14,819 nucleotides of DNA from contig JASLJP010000030.1 of the NCBI GenBank assembly GCA_030152425.1, positions 1 to 14,819 on the forward strand, read 5' to 3'. The stretch is from Aquirhabdus sp. (GTDB lineage: Bacteria; Pseudomonadota; Gammaproteobacteria; Pseudomonadales; Moraxellaceae). The position numbers and the translations under genes were made by a program. This document shows positions 7,671 to 13,938 of the stretch, one piece after another. Each line of letters opens with the position of its first letter. Within the stretch, counting starts at the first letter, position 1. The notes under the pieces were generated by a model. The model saw only the letters and a program-made list of their open reading frames with translations. It ran no database searches and was not told the DNA's origin.

Positions 7671-9445
7671 GATGTTGCGATCCTTTTTACGGGTTTAGTG
7701 GCGGCTTCCTTGCGATTTTTTAGGCGTTGCATCAATTCGGCAAGTCTAGCATTTTGTAAAGCAAGTTTCTGATCATTTGCTTTAATTTGTGCTTCGAGTT
7801 GACCTACTTCTTGACTCAGAGTCAAGTTTTTTTGCCTAGACGCAGTGATTTGCAGGTTGAGCTGATTGAGTTTTTGCTCATCCGCCGCACTTTGGCCAGA
7901 AACTGCACCCCCTTGACTGTTGCCTTGCTCGGTCGGCGCGACCAAGGTCATCTTGGCATCTGGAAGACGGCCACGACGGGTAAACGTTCCTTTACTCCCA
8001 TTGACCACTGCAGGGGCCTGCTTGAGCACCGGCGCTTTGTTGTGGTCGATGTCTTCATTTTCGATATGCACGCGTTGATCGGCACGCGGAGTATTCGGGA
8101 TATCCGGCACATCGGTCGGCAAGATCAGTACCGCACCGCTTCGGATCTGGTTGGCGTTGCCGGCGATAAAAGCAGCGCGGTTCATCTGTTTGATCGACTG
8201 CATGATCACCGGAATCGACTGATGCGTGGTGTTTTGCATGCGCGAGGCGATGCCCCACAGCGAATCATTACGGCGTACGGTATAGGCACGGTCTGCTTTG
8301 GCATCGACAGGTTTCTCTGCGGCAGGCTCAACAGGCTTCGCCGGTTCCACCGGAGATGCGACGGGGGGGGTACTCGCAGCGGCTGGCGCATCCATCGGCG
8401 GCGGACTGCCGGGTGTGGGGGTGAGCGGTGTCTCTATCGGTGCTGCGCTGATGGCATTGCTGCTGTCTACCGGCCCTGCTGAGGGTGCAGGCGTCGGTGC
8501 ATCCATCGGTGGTGGCGTGCTGGCACTTGGAATCAGCGGTGTCGGTGCGCTGGGTGCAGCCATCGGGCTAGGGATCGGTGCAGGCGCAGGTGTGGGGGCA
8601 GGCGCTGGGGCAGCGACAACGCGAGGGACTGGCGCAGGGGTGGGTACGGGTGCAACTGGACTAGGTGCAGGCGGGGCTAGCGGGGCGCCTGCAGTACTTG
8701 GTGCACTCGGTGCTGGGCTTGCTGGGCTGCTAGGGGCGCTCGGCGCTGGCGGCGATGCTTTCATCGGCGGTGGTGCACTGCGACTGGCATTAAGCGGGAT
8801 GTTGGCACCCGGTGCTGGCGTGGTGATCACGCCGCGTGTGACGGTCATCGTGCCCAGTATCGGTGCCGTCGGGGCAGCGACAGGGGCGGGGGCGCTGACC
8901 TCGGCCAACTCGATGCGCTGAACCGGCAGATCAAGATTGCTGGTCTGGATGCGTGTCAGCGGCGGATCGACCAGTGCGGTGACCTGCTGTAGACGGGTGT
9001 TGTTGCCAAAACCGATATGGACGACGAATTCGATATAGGGATCAGTCAGTGGTCGGTCGCTGGTGATGGTGATCACCCCACGCTCGGCAGACGTCAGCGT
9101 GGTATTAAAGCGTAAATGACGGGTCAGGCCGAGCTTGTTGATGCCGAGCTGTACAAACTCTTCATCGTTGGCCAGATCGGCATGGATGCTAGACGGTTTG
9201 ACACCTGCGATATCGGTAATCACGATTTCAGCGCGAAATGGCTCACCCAAGGTGGACAAAACGCGGATGGGCTGCACGGACAGGGCATGGGCAGGACTGC
9301 CGATGAGCAGACTACTGGCCAGCAAACTCCCTGCGAGGGTACAGAGCTTAAAGCCCCGGGTTTGTCTCTGAAAGGGTGCGCTGGCGTGGTCGACTTGAGT
9401 CGATGTGGGGTGGATCTGCTTGGGCAATTGCGAGGTTGAATGCAT
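7667..9445 (-). CDS. fimV: FimV N-terminal half: periplasmic FimV_N and LysM protein
   Basis: The 592-residue product has a long N-region, a hydrophobic signal segment ending SPAHA, then the FimV N-terminal domain (LSVQPIRVLSTLGEPFRAEI onward), a Pro/Ala-rich linker of roughly 180 residues, a LysM peptidoglycan-binding domain starting near residue 387 (AYTVRRNDSLWGIAS, ending GAVLILP), and a C-terminal coiled coil of about 60 residues. It then stops, without the membrane helix expected next in FimV. It should therefore be a periplasmic, cell-wall-binding protein. The ATG at 9445 is chosen because AGGA lies eight bases upstream; a GTG at 9526 has no ribosome site. The linker contains recurring PPM(D/K)A motifs encoded by similar DNA at 8388-8404, 8498-8516 and 8756-8773. 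It is cotranscribed and coupled with the membrane/TPR half that follows. Confidence 0.9.
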   Translation of the reverse strand: MHSTSQLPKQIHPTSTQVDHASAPFQRQTRGFKLCTLAGSLLASSLLIGSPAHALSVQPIRVLSTLGEPFRAEIVITDIAGVKPSSIHADLANDEEFVQLGINKLGLTRHLRFNTTLTSAERGVITITSDRPLTDPYIEFVVHIGFGNNTRLQQVTALVDPPLTRIQTSNLDLPVQRIELAEVSAPAPVAAPTAPILGTMTVTRGVITTPAPGANIPLNASRSAPPPMKASPPAPSAPSSPASPAPSAPSTAGAPLAPPAPSPVAPVPTPAPVPRVVAAPAPAPTPAPAPIPSPMAAPSAPTPLIPSASTPPPMDAPTPAPSAGPVDSSNAISAAPIETPLTPTPGSPPPMDAPAAASTPPVASPVEPAKPVEPAAEKPVDAKADRAYTVRRNDSLWGIASRMQNTTHQSIPVIMQSIKQMNRAAFIAGNANQIRSGAVLILPTDVPDIPNTPRADQRVHIENEDIDHNKAPVLKQAPAVVNGSKGTFTRRGRLPDAKMTLVAPTEQGNSQGGAVSGQSAADEQKLNQLNLQITASRQKNLTLSQEVGQLEAQIKANDQKLALQNARLAELMQRLKNRKEAATKPVKRIATS

Positions 9446-9501
9446 ACCAACAATCCTGTTGAACTTTCCTGTTTGTGGTGTTTCTCTATCATGAGGTGGT
9501 G

Positions 9502-9516
9502 ACGAGATTTTCTCGT
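9502..9516 (-). other. Small hairpin in the fimV leader
   Basis: ACGAGA and TCTCGT form a perfect six-base-pair stem with a three-base loop, lying about 57 bases upstream of the chosen fimV start and just downstream of the candidate promoter. No T run follows, so it is a leader structure rather than a terminator. Confidence 0.4.
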
Positions 9517-9532
9517 ACGAATCCACGGCTTA

Positions 9533-9562
9533 AGTGTACGTCTCAACAGGGAATGATCGCAA
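9533..9562 (-). promoter_or_regulatory. fimV: Candidate fimV promoter
   Basis: Read on the minus strand, TTGCGA (9562-9557) and TACACT (9538-9533), each matching four of six consensus positions, are 18 bases apart. They would give a leader of about 80 bases to the ATG at 9445. The rest of 9563-9679 shows no gene. Confidence 0.35.
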
Positions 9563-9679
9563 GACTAAAACAGACCCCCATCTTCGCGATGTCAGCGCAT
9601 ATTCAGGCCGAACTGAGAGATAGCGCACATTTGCTGCAAAGTTGGGGAGAGAGTCGCTCGATCACCCATCGTGCAGACG

Positions 9680-9713
9680 AAAAAAAGAGGCATTTTTGTA
9701 TGCCTCTTTTTTT
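9680..9713 (-). terminator. Intrinsic terminator after asd
   Basis: GAGGCAT (9687-9693) pairs with ATGCCTC (9700-9706), flanked by seven A and seven T. It lies 28 bases beyond the asd stop on the minus strand and separates asd from fimV. Confidence 0.9.
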
Positions 9714-9740
9714 GAGATTGCTCGGGTATATGGATGCGAA

Positions 9741-10862
9741 TTAACTTTGATTGTCGAGCAGCAGACGCAGCATACGACGCAGTGGCTCAGCCGCACCCCA
9801 CAGCAGTTGGTCACCGACGGTAAACGCACTGAGATAGTCATTGCCCATGTTCAGCTTGCGCAGACGACCGACCGGGATCGACAGCGTGCCAGTCACGGCC
9901 ACTGGGGTCAGGTCACGCATGCTGGCTTCACGGGTATTGGGGATCACTTTGACCCAATCATTCGCACCCGCAATGATCGACTCGATGTCGGCCAGCGGCA
10001 CGTCTTTTTTCAGTTTCACGGTCAGCGCTTGTGAGTGACAGCGCATCGCACCGATACGTACACACAGACCATCGATTGGGATCAGATCGGCGCCGCCCAG
10101 ACCCAAGATCTTGTTGGTCTCGGCTTGGCCTTTCCATTCTTCTTTCGATTGACCGTTATCCAGTTGTTTGTCGATATACGGGATCAGCGAGCCGGCCAGA
10201 GGCACACCGAAGTTGGCACTCGGGAAACCCGCGCCACGTTGCAGCTCGGCGACCTGACGGTCGATGTCGAGGATCGCGCTGGCAGGGTTGTCGAGCAGCG
10301 GTTTGACACCGTCACGCAGATAGCCCATGCCGCTGATCAGCTCGCGCATGTTTTGCGCACCGGCACCCGAAGCGGCTTGATAGGTCATGGCGCTGACCCA
10401 TTCAATCAGGCCTTCACGGTACAGACCGCCCATCGCCAGCAGCATCAGCGATACGGTGCAGTTCCCGCCGACGTAGTTTTTGACACCCTTGGCCAGCGCA
10501 TCTTTGATGACATGTAGGTTGACCGGATCAAGTACGATCACGGCGTCATTTTCCATGCGCAGCGTACTGGCTGCGTCGATCCAATAGCCGTTCCAGCCCG
10601 CAGCGCGAAGCTGTGGGAAAATCTCAGTGGTGTAGTCGCCACCTTGGCAGGTCAGGATGACATCCATATGTTTCAGTGCGGTCAGATCATGGGCGCTGAT
10701 CAGATCGGGCGCAATCTTGCCGCCAAAGTTTGGGGCAGGTTTGCCTGCATTGCTGGTGGTGAAGTAAAAAGGTTCAATATGGGCGAAGTCATTTTCCTCG
10801 ACCATGCGTTGCATCAATACCGAACCCACCATCCCGCGCCAGCCCACCAAACCCACTTTCAT
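9741..10862 (-). CDS. asd: Aspartate-semialdehyde dehydrogenase
   Basis: Asd reduces aspartyl phosphate to aspartate semialdehyde with NADPH, the branch-point step to lysine, diaminopimelate, threonine and methionine. The 373-residue protein starts MKVGLVGWRGMVGSVLMQRM, the usual start of the gammaproteobacterial enzyme. It has the catalytic GGNCTVSLML with Cys135, the YQAASGAGAQNMREL and QAETNKIL segments, the catalytic His276 in RCHSQALT, and the conserved end VGDQLLWGAAEPLRRMLR. The frame is open 27 codons further to 10943, but GGAG six bases before the ATG at 10862 and the family start decide for the shorter form. A perfect hairpin lies just upstream of that ribosome site. Confidence 0.97.
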   Translation of the reverse strand: MKVGLVGWRGMVGSVLMQRMVEENDFAHIEPFYFTTSNAGKPAPNFGGKIAPDLISAHDLTALKHMDVILTCQGGDYTTEIFPQLRAAGWNGYWIDAASTLRMENDAVIVLDPVNLHVIKDALAKGVKNYVGGNCTVSLMLLAMGGLYREGLIEWVSAMTYQAASGAGAQNMRELISGMGYLRDGVKPLLDNPASAILDIDRQVAELQRGAGFPSANFGVPLAGSLIPYIDKQLDNGQSKEEWKGQAETNKILGLGGADLIPIDGLCVRIGAMRCHSQALTVKLKKDVPLADIESIIAGANDWVKVIPNTREASMRDLTPVAVTGTLSIPVGRLRKLNMGNDYLSAFTVGDQLLWGAAEPLRRMLRLLLDNQS

Positions 10863-10877
10863 GTCTTTCTCCAGATG

Positions 10878-10896
10878 CTTGGCAAGGGTTGCCAAG
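10878..10896 (-). promoter_or_regulatory. Perfect hairpin just upstream of the asd ribosome site
   Basis: CTTGGCAA (10878-10885) and TTGCCAAG (10889-10896) form an uninterrupted eight-base-pair stem with a three-base loop. It ends five bases before the GGAG that serves asd (10869-10872). It could be an RNA element that affects ribosome access or mRNA stability, or a DNA operator. No lysine riboswitch fold is visible; the element is far too small. Confidence 0.5.
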
Positions 10897-11088
10897 TCTT
10901 CATGTCGTCTTAATAAAGATTGTGTCGAATTCATCGTGTACAACCCTTGAGTTTAACACCCCAAAGATCAATCACCAAACGCTCAGCGACTAAATCGCAG
11001 TCTATGTGAGAAAAAAAGATAAGGAGTGTCTGCATCTGGCGGGAAGGGCGAGGTGGCGTGTCCGCTTGGCGCAGGTGTCATCTGAACG

Positions 11089-11116
11089 TCATAAAAATTC
11101 ATAAACGGTTCATATA
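11089..11116 (+). promoter_or_regulatory. Three phased TCATA repeats in the asd/EEP intergenic region
   Basis: The 378 bases between the asd start and the chosen start of the next gene hold no convincing gene. TCATA occurs at 11089, 11099 and 11110, a spacing of 10 and 11 bases, i.e. on one face of the helix. This resembles the layout, but only part of the sequence, of PhoB boxes (11-base direct repeats with TGTCAT). A weak promoter pair TTGGCG (11066-11071) and CATAAA (11090-11095), 18 bases apart, overlaps it. Confidence 0.3.
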
Positions 11117-11240
11117 GAGCTGCTATTTTTTGCTCAAGAAATAGACGTATGTCGTGTCGTTGCTGGATGGCTTGTTTGTATTACTGCTTTCAGCACGGCA
11201 CTTAGATGAAACATTTAAATCGACATTACAGGAGTCTATA

Positions 11241-12356
11241 TTGATCTTAGTCGAGTTCGTTGCAGGGTTAGTGATATTTGCCACGCTGTGGGCCTTAGTT
11301 GCCCGTAACGAGTGGTGGGTACGCTGCTTCGACTTTCCAAGATTACAGTTCTTAAGTGTCGGGAGTATGGCATGGTTGGTGTTGGTGCTCTGGAGCCTGC
11401 ACGATCATGACCTGCATGATCCGATCCTGACCGCGCTGCTCAGCGGCTGTCTGGTCTACCAACTCTGGATGGTGCTGCCGTATACCTTGCTGTGGCGCAA
11501 ACAGGTGCTGCAAGCCCAGCAGCCCGACTCACAAGCACAAGTCTCGCTGTTGGTCTCCAATGTCCTCACCAGCAACACCAACTACCAAGCCCTGATCGAC
11601 CATGTCCGTGCCTACCAGCCGGATTTGCTGGTCACGCTGGAAACCGATTTGATCTGGGAGCGGGCGCTGCGCGAGATCGAAGCAGACTATCCCTATATCG
11701 TCCGTGTGCCGCTGGACAACATGTATGGCATGCACCTGTATAGCCGCTTGCCGCTAGTGCAGCCCGAGGTTAAATTTCTGCTCAGCCCGGAGATTCCGTC
11801 GATCCACAGCGGCGTGCGCTTGCGCTCAGGTGAGGTGGTCAAGCTGTACTGTCTGCATCCCAAGCCACCGACCCCCAACGAAGCATGGGATTCGACGCTG
11901 CGCGATGCCGAGCTCCTCATGATCGGTGATCATATCGGGCGTAGCAAAGAGAGCTGTATCGTCGTGGGCGATCTGAATGACGTGGCCTGGTCGCGCACCA
12001 CACGGTTGTTTCAACGCGTCAGCGGGCTGCTCGACCCGCGTATCGGCCGCAAGTTTATGAATACTTTTCATGTCGATTTCATGCTGCTGCGCTGGTCGCT
12101 GGATCATGTCTTTCACAGCCGCGATTTCGCGCTGGTCAATATGGCACTGCTGCCGTCTATCGATTCGGATCACTTCCCGGTCTATACCGAGCTGCAGTTC
12201 GACCCGCGTGTCGCGTATCAGCATCGACCACCGATTGCCAGCATCGCCGATGAGCATTTGGCCTTGGCAAAAATAGAGCATGGCATCCGTCAAGCCGCCT
12301 GTGAAACACCTGAACATCGGCGAGACAGCATGGTGCTAAGCTCTTCTTGTCATTGA
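11241..12356 (+). CDS. Membrane-anchored endonuclease/exonuclease/phosphatase-family protein
   Basis: The 371-residue protein has about three hydrophobic helices in the first 85 residues, then an EEP-fold domain. Candidate active-site residues in family order are Asn107 (VSNVLTSN), Glu134 (TLETD), the pair Asp244/Asn246 (VVGDLND) and the terminal Asp310-His311 (SDHFPVY). This fold includes DNases, phosphodiesterases and inositol or sphingolipid phosphatases; the substrate here cannot be read from sequence. Whether the catalytic domain faces cytoplasm or periplasm depends on the helix count. The TTG at 11241 is chosen because AGGAG lies six bases upstream; a GTG at 11154 in the same frame would add 29 residues but has no ribosome site. 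It stands alone, divergent from asd and upstream of the putative Rsm-type RNA. Confidence 0.8.
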   Translation: MILVEFVAGLVIFATLWALVARNEWWVRCFDFPRLQFLSVGSMAWLVLVLWSLHDHDLHDPILTALLSGCLVYQLWMVLPYTLLWRKQVLQAQQPDSQAQVSLLVSNVLTSNTNYQALIDHVRAYQPDLLVTLETDLIWERALREIEADYPYIVRVPLDNMYGMHLYSRLPLVQPEVKFLLSPEIPSIHSGVRLRSGEVVKLYCLHPKPPTPNEAWDSTLRDAELLMIGDHIGRSKESCIVVGDLNDVAWSRTTRLFQRVSGLLDPRIGRKFMNTFHVDFMLLRWSLDHVFHSRDFALVNMALLPSIDSDHFPVYTELQFDPRVAYQHRPPIASIADEHLALAKIEHGIRQAACETPEHRRDSMVLSSSCH

Positions 12357-12384
12357 GTAAACTTATGTTATTATTTGGCTTAAG

Positions 12385-12482
12385 TATTGTCTGACAATAT
12401 CTGTAGTGATCAGGACAAAAATATTTTATGTACTGCTAAGTACACGATTCAAATGATATTATTTGAAAGTCACTGTAAGTGA
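12385..12482. repeat. Cluster of short inverted repeats
   Basis: Four perfect inverted repeats follow each other: TATTGTC/GACAATA with a one-base centre (12385-12399), GTACT/AGTAC (12430-12443), TTCAAAT/ATTTGAA (12448-12467) and TCACT/AGTGA (12470-12482). The sequence is AT-rich, non-coding and lies upstream of the putative sRNA promoter. None has a T run, so they are not obvious terminators for the preceding gene. The first has the form of an operator. Confidence 0.45.
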
Positions 12483-12491
12483 TTGCTGACG
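12474..12491 (+). promoter_or_regulatory. GacA-box-like upstream activating site
   Basis: TGTAAG (12474-12479), six bases, then CTGACG (12486-12491). The known GacA site in front of rsmY and rsmZ genes is TGTAAG-N6-CTTACA; the left half is perfect here and the right half matches four of six. Its centre is about 65 bases upstream of the predicted sRNA start, the distance known for Gac-controlled sRNA promoters. Confidence 0.5.
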
Positions 12492-12511
12492 TTGATTGAG
12501 GTTTGTGTCTA

Positions 12512-12540
12512 TTTCATGTCGGACAATTATTATCAATAAT
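12512..12540 (+). promoter_or_regulatory. Predicted promoter of the Rsm-type RNA
   Basis: AATAAT at 12535-12540 matches five of six -10 positions. Seventeen bases upstream is a poor -35 (TTTCAT, 12512-12517), as expected for a promoter that depends on an activator. GACAAT (12522-12527) and ATTGTC (12544-12549) flank the -10 as an inverted repeat, and ATTATT/AATAAT (12526-12540) overlaps it. Confidence 0.45.
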
Positions 12541-12546
12541 GACATT

Positions 12547-12718
12547 GTCAGCGAACGGAACAGGGCATGGATGTCATTTCAGGATGAATGATGTTGCTGA
12601 CGGAAATGCTCGTAATAGAGCAGCCACGGAGTAGGCGATAAGAACGGGAAAACAGGCGATAATAACTAGAAGTTCCGGCTCGAATGTGTAGGAGACTACC
12701 ATTCGAGCTTATATTTTT
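12547..12718 (+). ncRNA. Candidate Rsm/Csr-type small RNA (CsrA/RsmA-sequestering)
   Basis: RsmY, RsmZ and CsrB RNAs carry many GGA motifs, often in hairpin loops, that bind and sequester the translational regulator CsrA/RsmA. This stretch of about 170 bases has seven GGA (at 12557, 12569, 12582, 12602, 12628, 12647 and 12691), against roughly two or three expected by chance, and each is preceded by A or by A plus one or two bases. The clearest unit is TCATT (12574-12578) paired with AATGA (12587-12591) with CAGGAT in the loop. ACGGAG lies between GCC and GGC at 12623-12636, and the last GGA is at the tip of the terminator hairpin. Upstream are a GacA-like box and a -10; downstream is an intrinsic terminator. 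No open frame or named RNA (RNase P, 6S, tmRNA, SRP) fits. The 5' end is inferred from the promoter and may be off by several bases. Which Rsm subfamily it belongs to is not determinable by eye. Confidence 0.55.
12678..12718 (+). terminator. Intrinsic terminator of the putative sRNA
   Basis: GCTCGAATG (12678-12686) pairs perfectly with CATTCGAGC (12700-12708). After a bulged T, GTAG (12688-12691) pairs with CTAC (12696-12699) around the GNRA-type loop GAGA. A T-rich tail (12709-12718) follows. It sits 322 bases beyond the stop of the preceding gene, which argues for an independent transcript ending here. Confidence 0.85.
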
Positions 12719-12729
12719 GCGCGTCATTT

Positions 12730-12751
12730 GGGGTGCGTGTCCATGCGCCCC
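12730..12751 (+). other. GC-rich hairpin downstream of the sRNA terminator
   Basis: GGGGTGCGTG (12730-12739) can pair with CATGCGCCCC (12742-12751), with two G.U pairs in plus-strand RNA that become mismatches on the minus strand. The two-base centre means the innermost pair opens in RNA. No T run follows in either direction, so it is not a clear terminator for the convergent glycosyltransferase gene. Confidence 0.35.
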
Positions 12752-12787
12752 GTCAGTCCAAACGTGTGTTTAGCCCAGACGCAAAAT

Positions 12788-13906
12788 CTAAATCCCGGGA
12801 CTTTGCTTTTGCGCGACCATCTCCGCATATAGCGCGATGGTTTGATCCGTCATCTGAGACAGGGCAAAGATCGTGACGGGAGCAGGCGTCACTGGCTGAG
12901 TCAGCAGCGCGTCCACCGCCTGCAGCAGCGCATGGTCGTCTTCGGCGGGCACCAAGCCCGCTGGATAGCACTGGCTCAAGATCTCAGCCACCCCACCTCG
13001 ATCCCAGCCCACCACCGGCGTGCCGACCGAGATCGCCTCTAAGGTGGTACGGCCAAACGTCTCGGCCTGTGCTGATAGCGACAGTACCACATCACTGGCC
13101 GCCAGCCATTCGCGGATATCGCTTTTATGGCCGACAAAGGTGATGCGATCCGTCAATCCCAGCGCTGCCACCTGAGCATGCAGTTCGGCCAGATAGGCTT
13201 GTTTCTTTTCATGGGCATCGCCGACCACCACACCATGCACCGGATATTTGTCTTTCAGTGCTGCGACCAGCGCAAATAACGATTCATGGCCTTTGAGTCG
13301 GGTGATGCGGCCGGGCAGGATTAGCCATAGTTTGTGTTCCAGTTCAGGAAAATCATGCAGTGTCTTTTGCCACCAGAGGTTGGAGGGGCGATAACCGTGC
13401 GGAAACTCTTCGGGATTGATCCCGCGATAGATACGCGTCACGCTGTCCATGGGGCAGGCTGGGTAGTTGTCCCGAATATAAGCCACCACACTGTCCGAAA
13501 CTGCGATGACCCGATCGGCGCGGGTCATGATCTCGCTATAGCGATTGACCGAATAAAAACCATGCACGGTACTGATGAGCACCGGCCGCACCACGCCTTT
13601 GATCTTGCGCAGCGCAAAGTGGGTAAGCCAGGCAGGAATACGCGAGCGCACATGCAGGATGTCAGCCCGCTCTTGCAGAATGATCTTGCGCAGTGGGCGG
13701 ATCTGCCACAGGCTGGAGAGGGCTTTTTTGTGGATCGGCAGTGTGATGTGCCGGGTGCCTTCTGCTTCTAGCTGCGCCACCATGCGACCACCGCTCGAGA
13801 TCACCACCGACTCATGACCAGCCGCCACCAGTGCACGCGCCACCTCGAGGGTGCCACGTTCGACGCCACCACTGTTCAAAGCCGGTACCAGTTGGATGAT
13901 TTTCAT
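12788..13906 (-). CDS. GT4-family glycosyltransferase, probably LPS/surface glycan
   Basis: The 372-residue protein has the two-Rossmann-domain GT-B layout of family 4 glycosyltransferases, which transfer a sugar from a nucleotide donor and retain the anomeric configuration. Visible are the N-terminal QLVPALNSGGVERGTLEVARAL with its glycine loop, the acceptor-side STVHGFYS, the donor-domain start LPGRITRLKGHESL with the Arg/Lys pair, ITFVGHKSDIREWLAASDVVLSLS, and the EX7E element in ETFGRTTLEAISVGTPVV. It follows the LpxL-type acyltransferase by 32 bases on the same strand, so they probably form an operon. By context it most likely adds a sugar to the lipid A core or a related glycan (inference); donor and acceptor are unknown. 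GGA lies about eight bases before the ATG. Confidence 0.9.
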   Translation of the reverse strand: MKIIQLVPALNSGGVERGTLEVARALVAAGHESVVISSGGRMVAQLEAEGTRHITLPIHKKALSSLWQIRPLRKIILQERADILHVRSRIPAWLTHFALRKIKGVVRPVLISTVHGFYSVNRYSEIMTRADRVIAVSDSVVAYIRDNYPACPMDSVTRIYRGINPEEFPHGYRPSNLWWQKTLHDFPELEHKLWLILPGRITRLKGHESLFALVAALKDKYPVHGVVVGDAHEKKQAYLAELHAQVAALGLTDRITFVGHKSDIREWLAASDVVLSLSAQAETFGRTTLEAISVGTPVVGWDRGGVAEILSQCYPAGLVPAEDDHALLQAVDALLTQPVTPAPVTIFALSQMTDQTIALYAEMVAQKQSPGI

Positions 13907-13938
13907 AGGATATCCATCGCTGCAATAGGGGTGGCCGA

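Noticed and set aside
8298..8921. 207-codon Gly/Ala-rich plus-strand frame
   Set aside because: It is the complement of the Pro/Ala linker of FimV; GGN and GCN codons are expected there and no independent signal supports it.
10863..10943. N-terminal extension of asd
   Set aside because: The GGAG and the conserved MKVGLVGWRGMVGS start support 10862. The extension contains the perfect hairpin, which fits a leader better than coding sequence.
10863..10960. Lysine riboswitch before asd
   Set aside because: The leader is too short and lacks the multi-helix core of that class; only one simple hairpin is visible.
12385..12751. Inverted repeats as remnants of an insertion sequence or transposon ends
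   Set aside because: They are short, different from each other, have no target duplication and no transposase remnant; the promoter-sRNA-terminator reading explains the order better.
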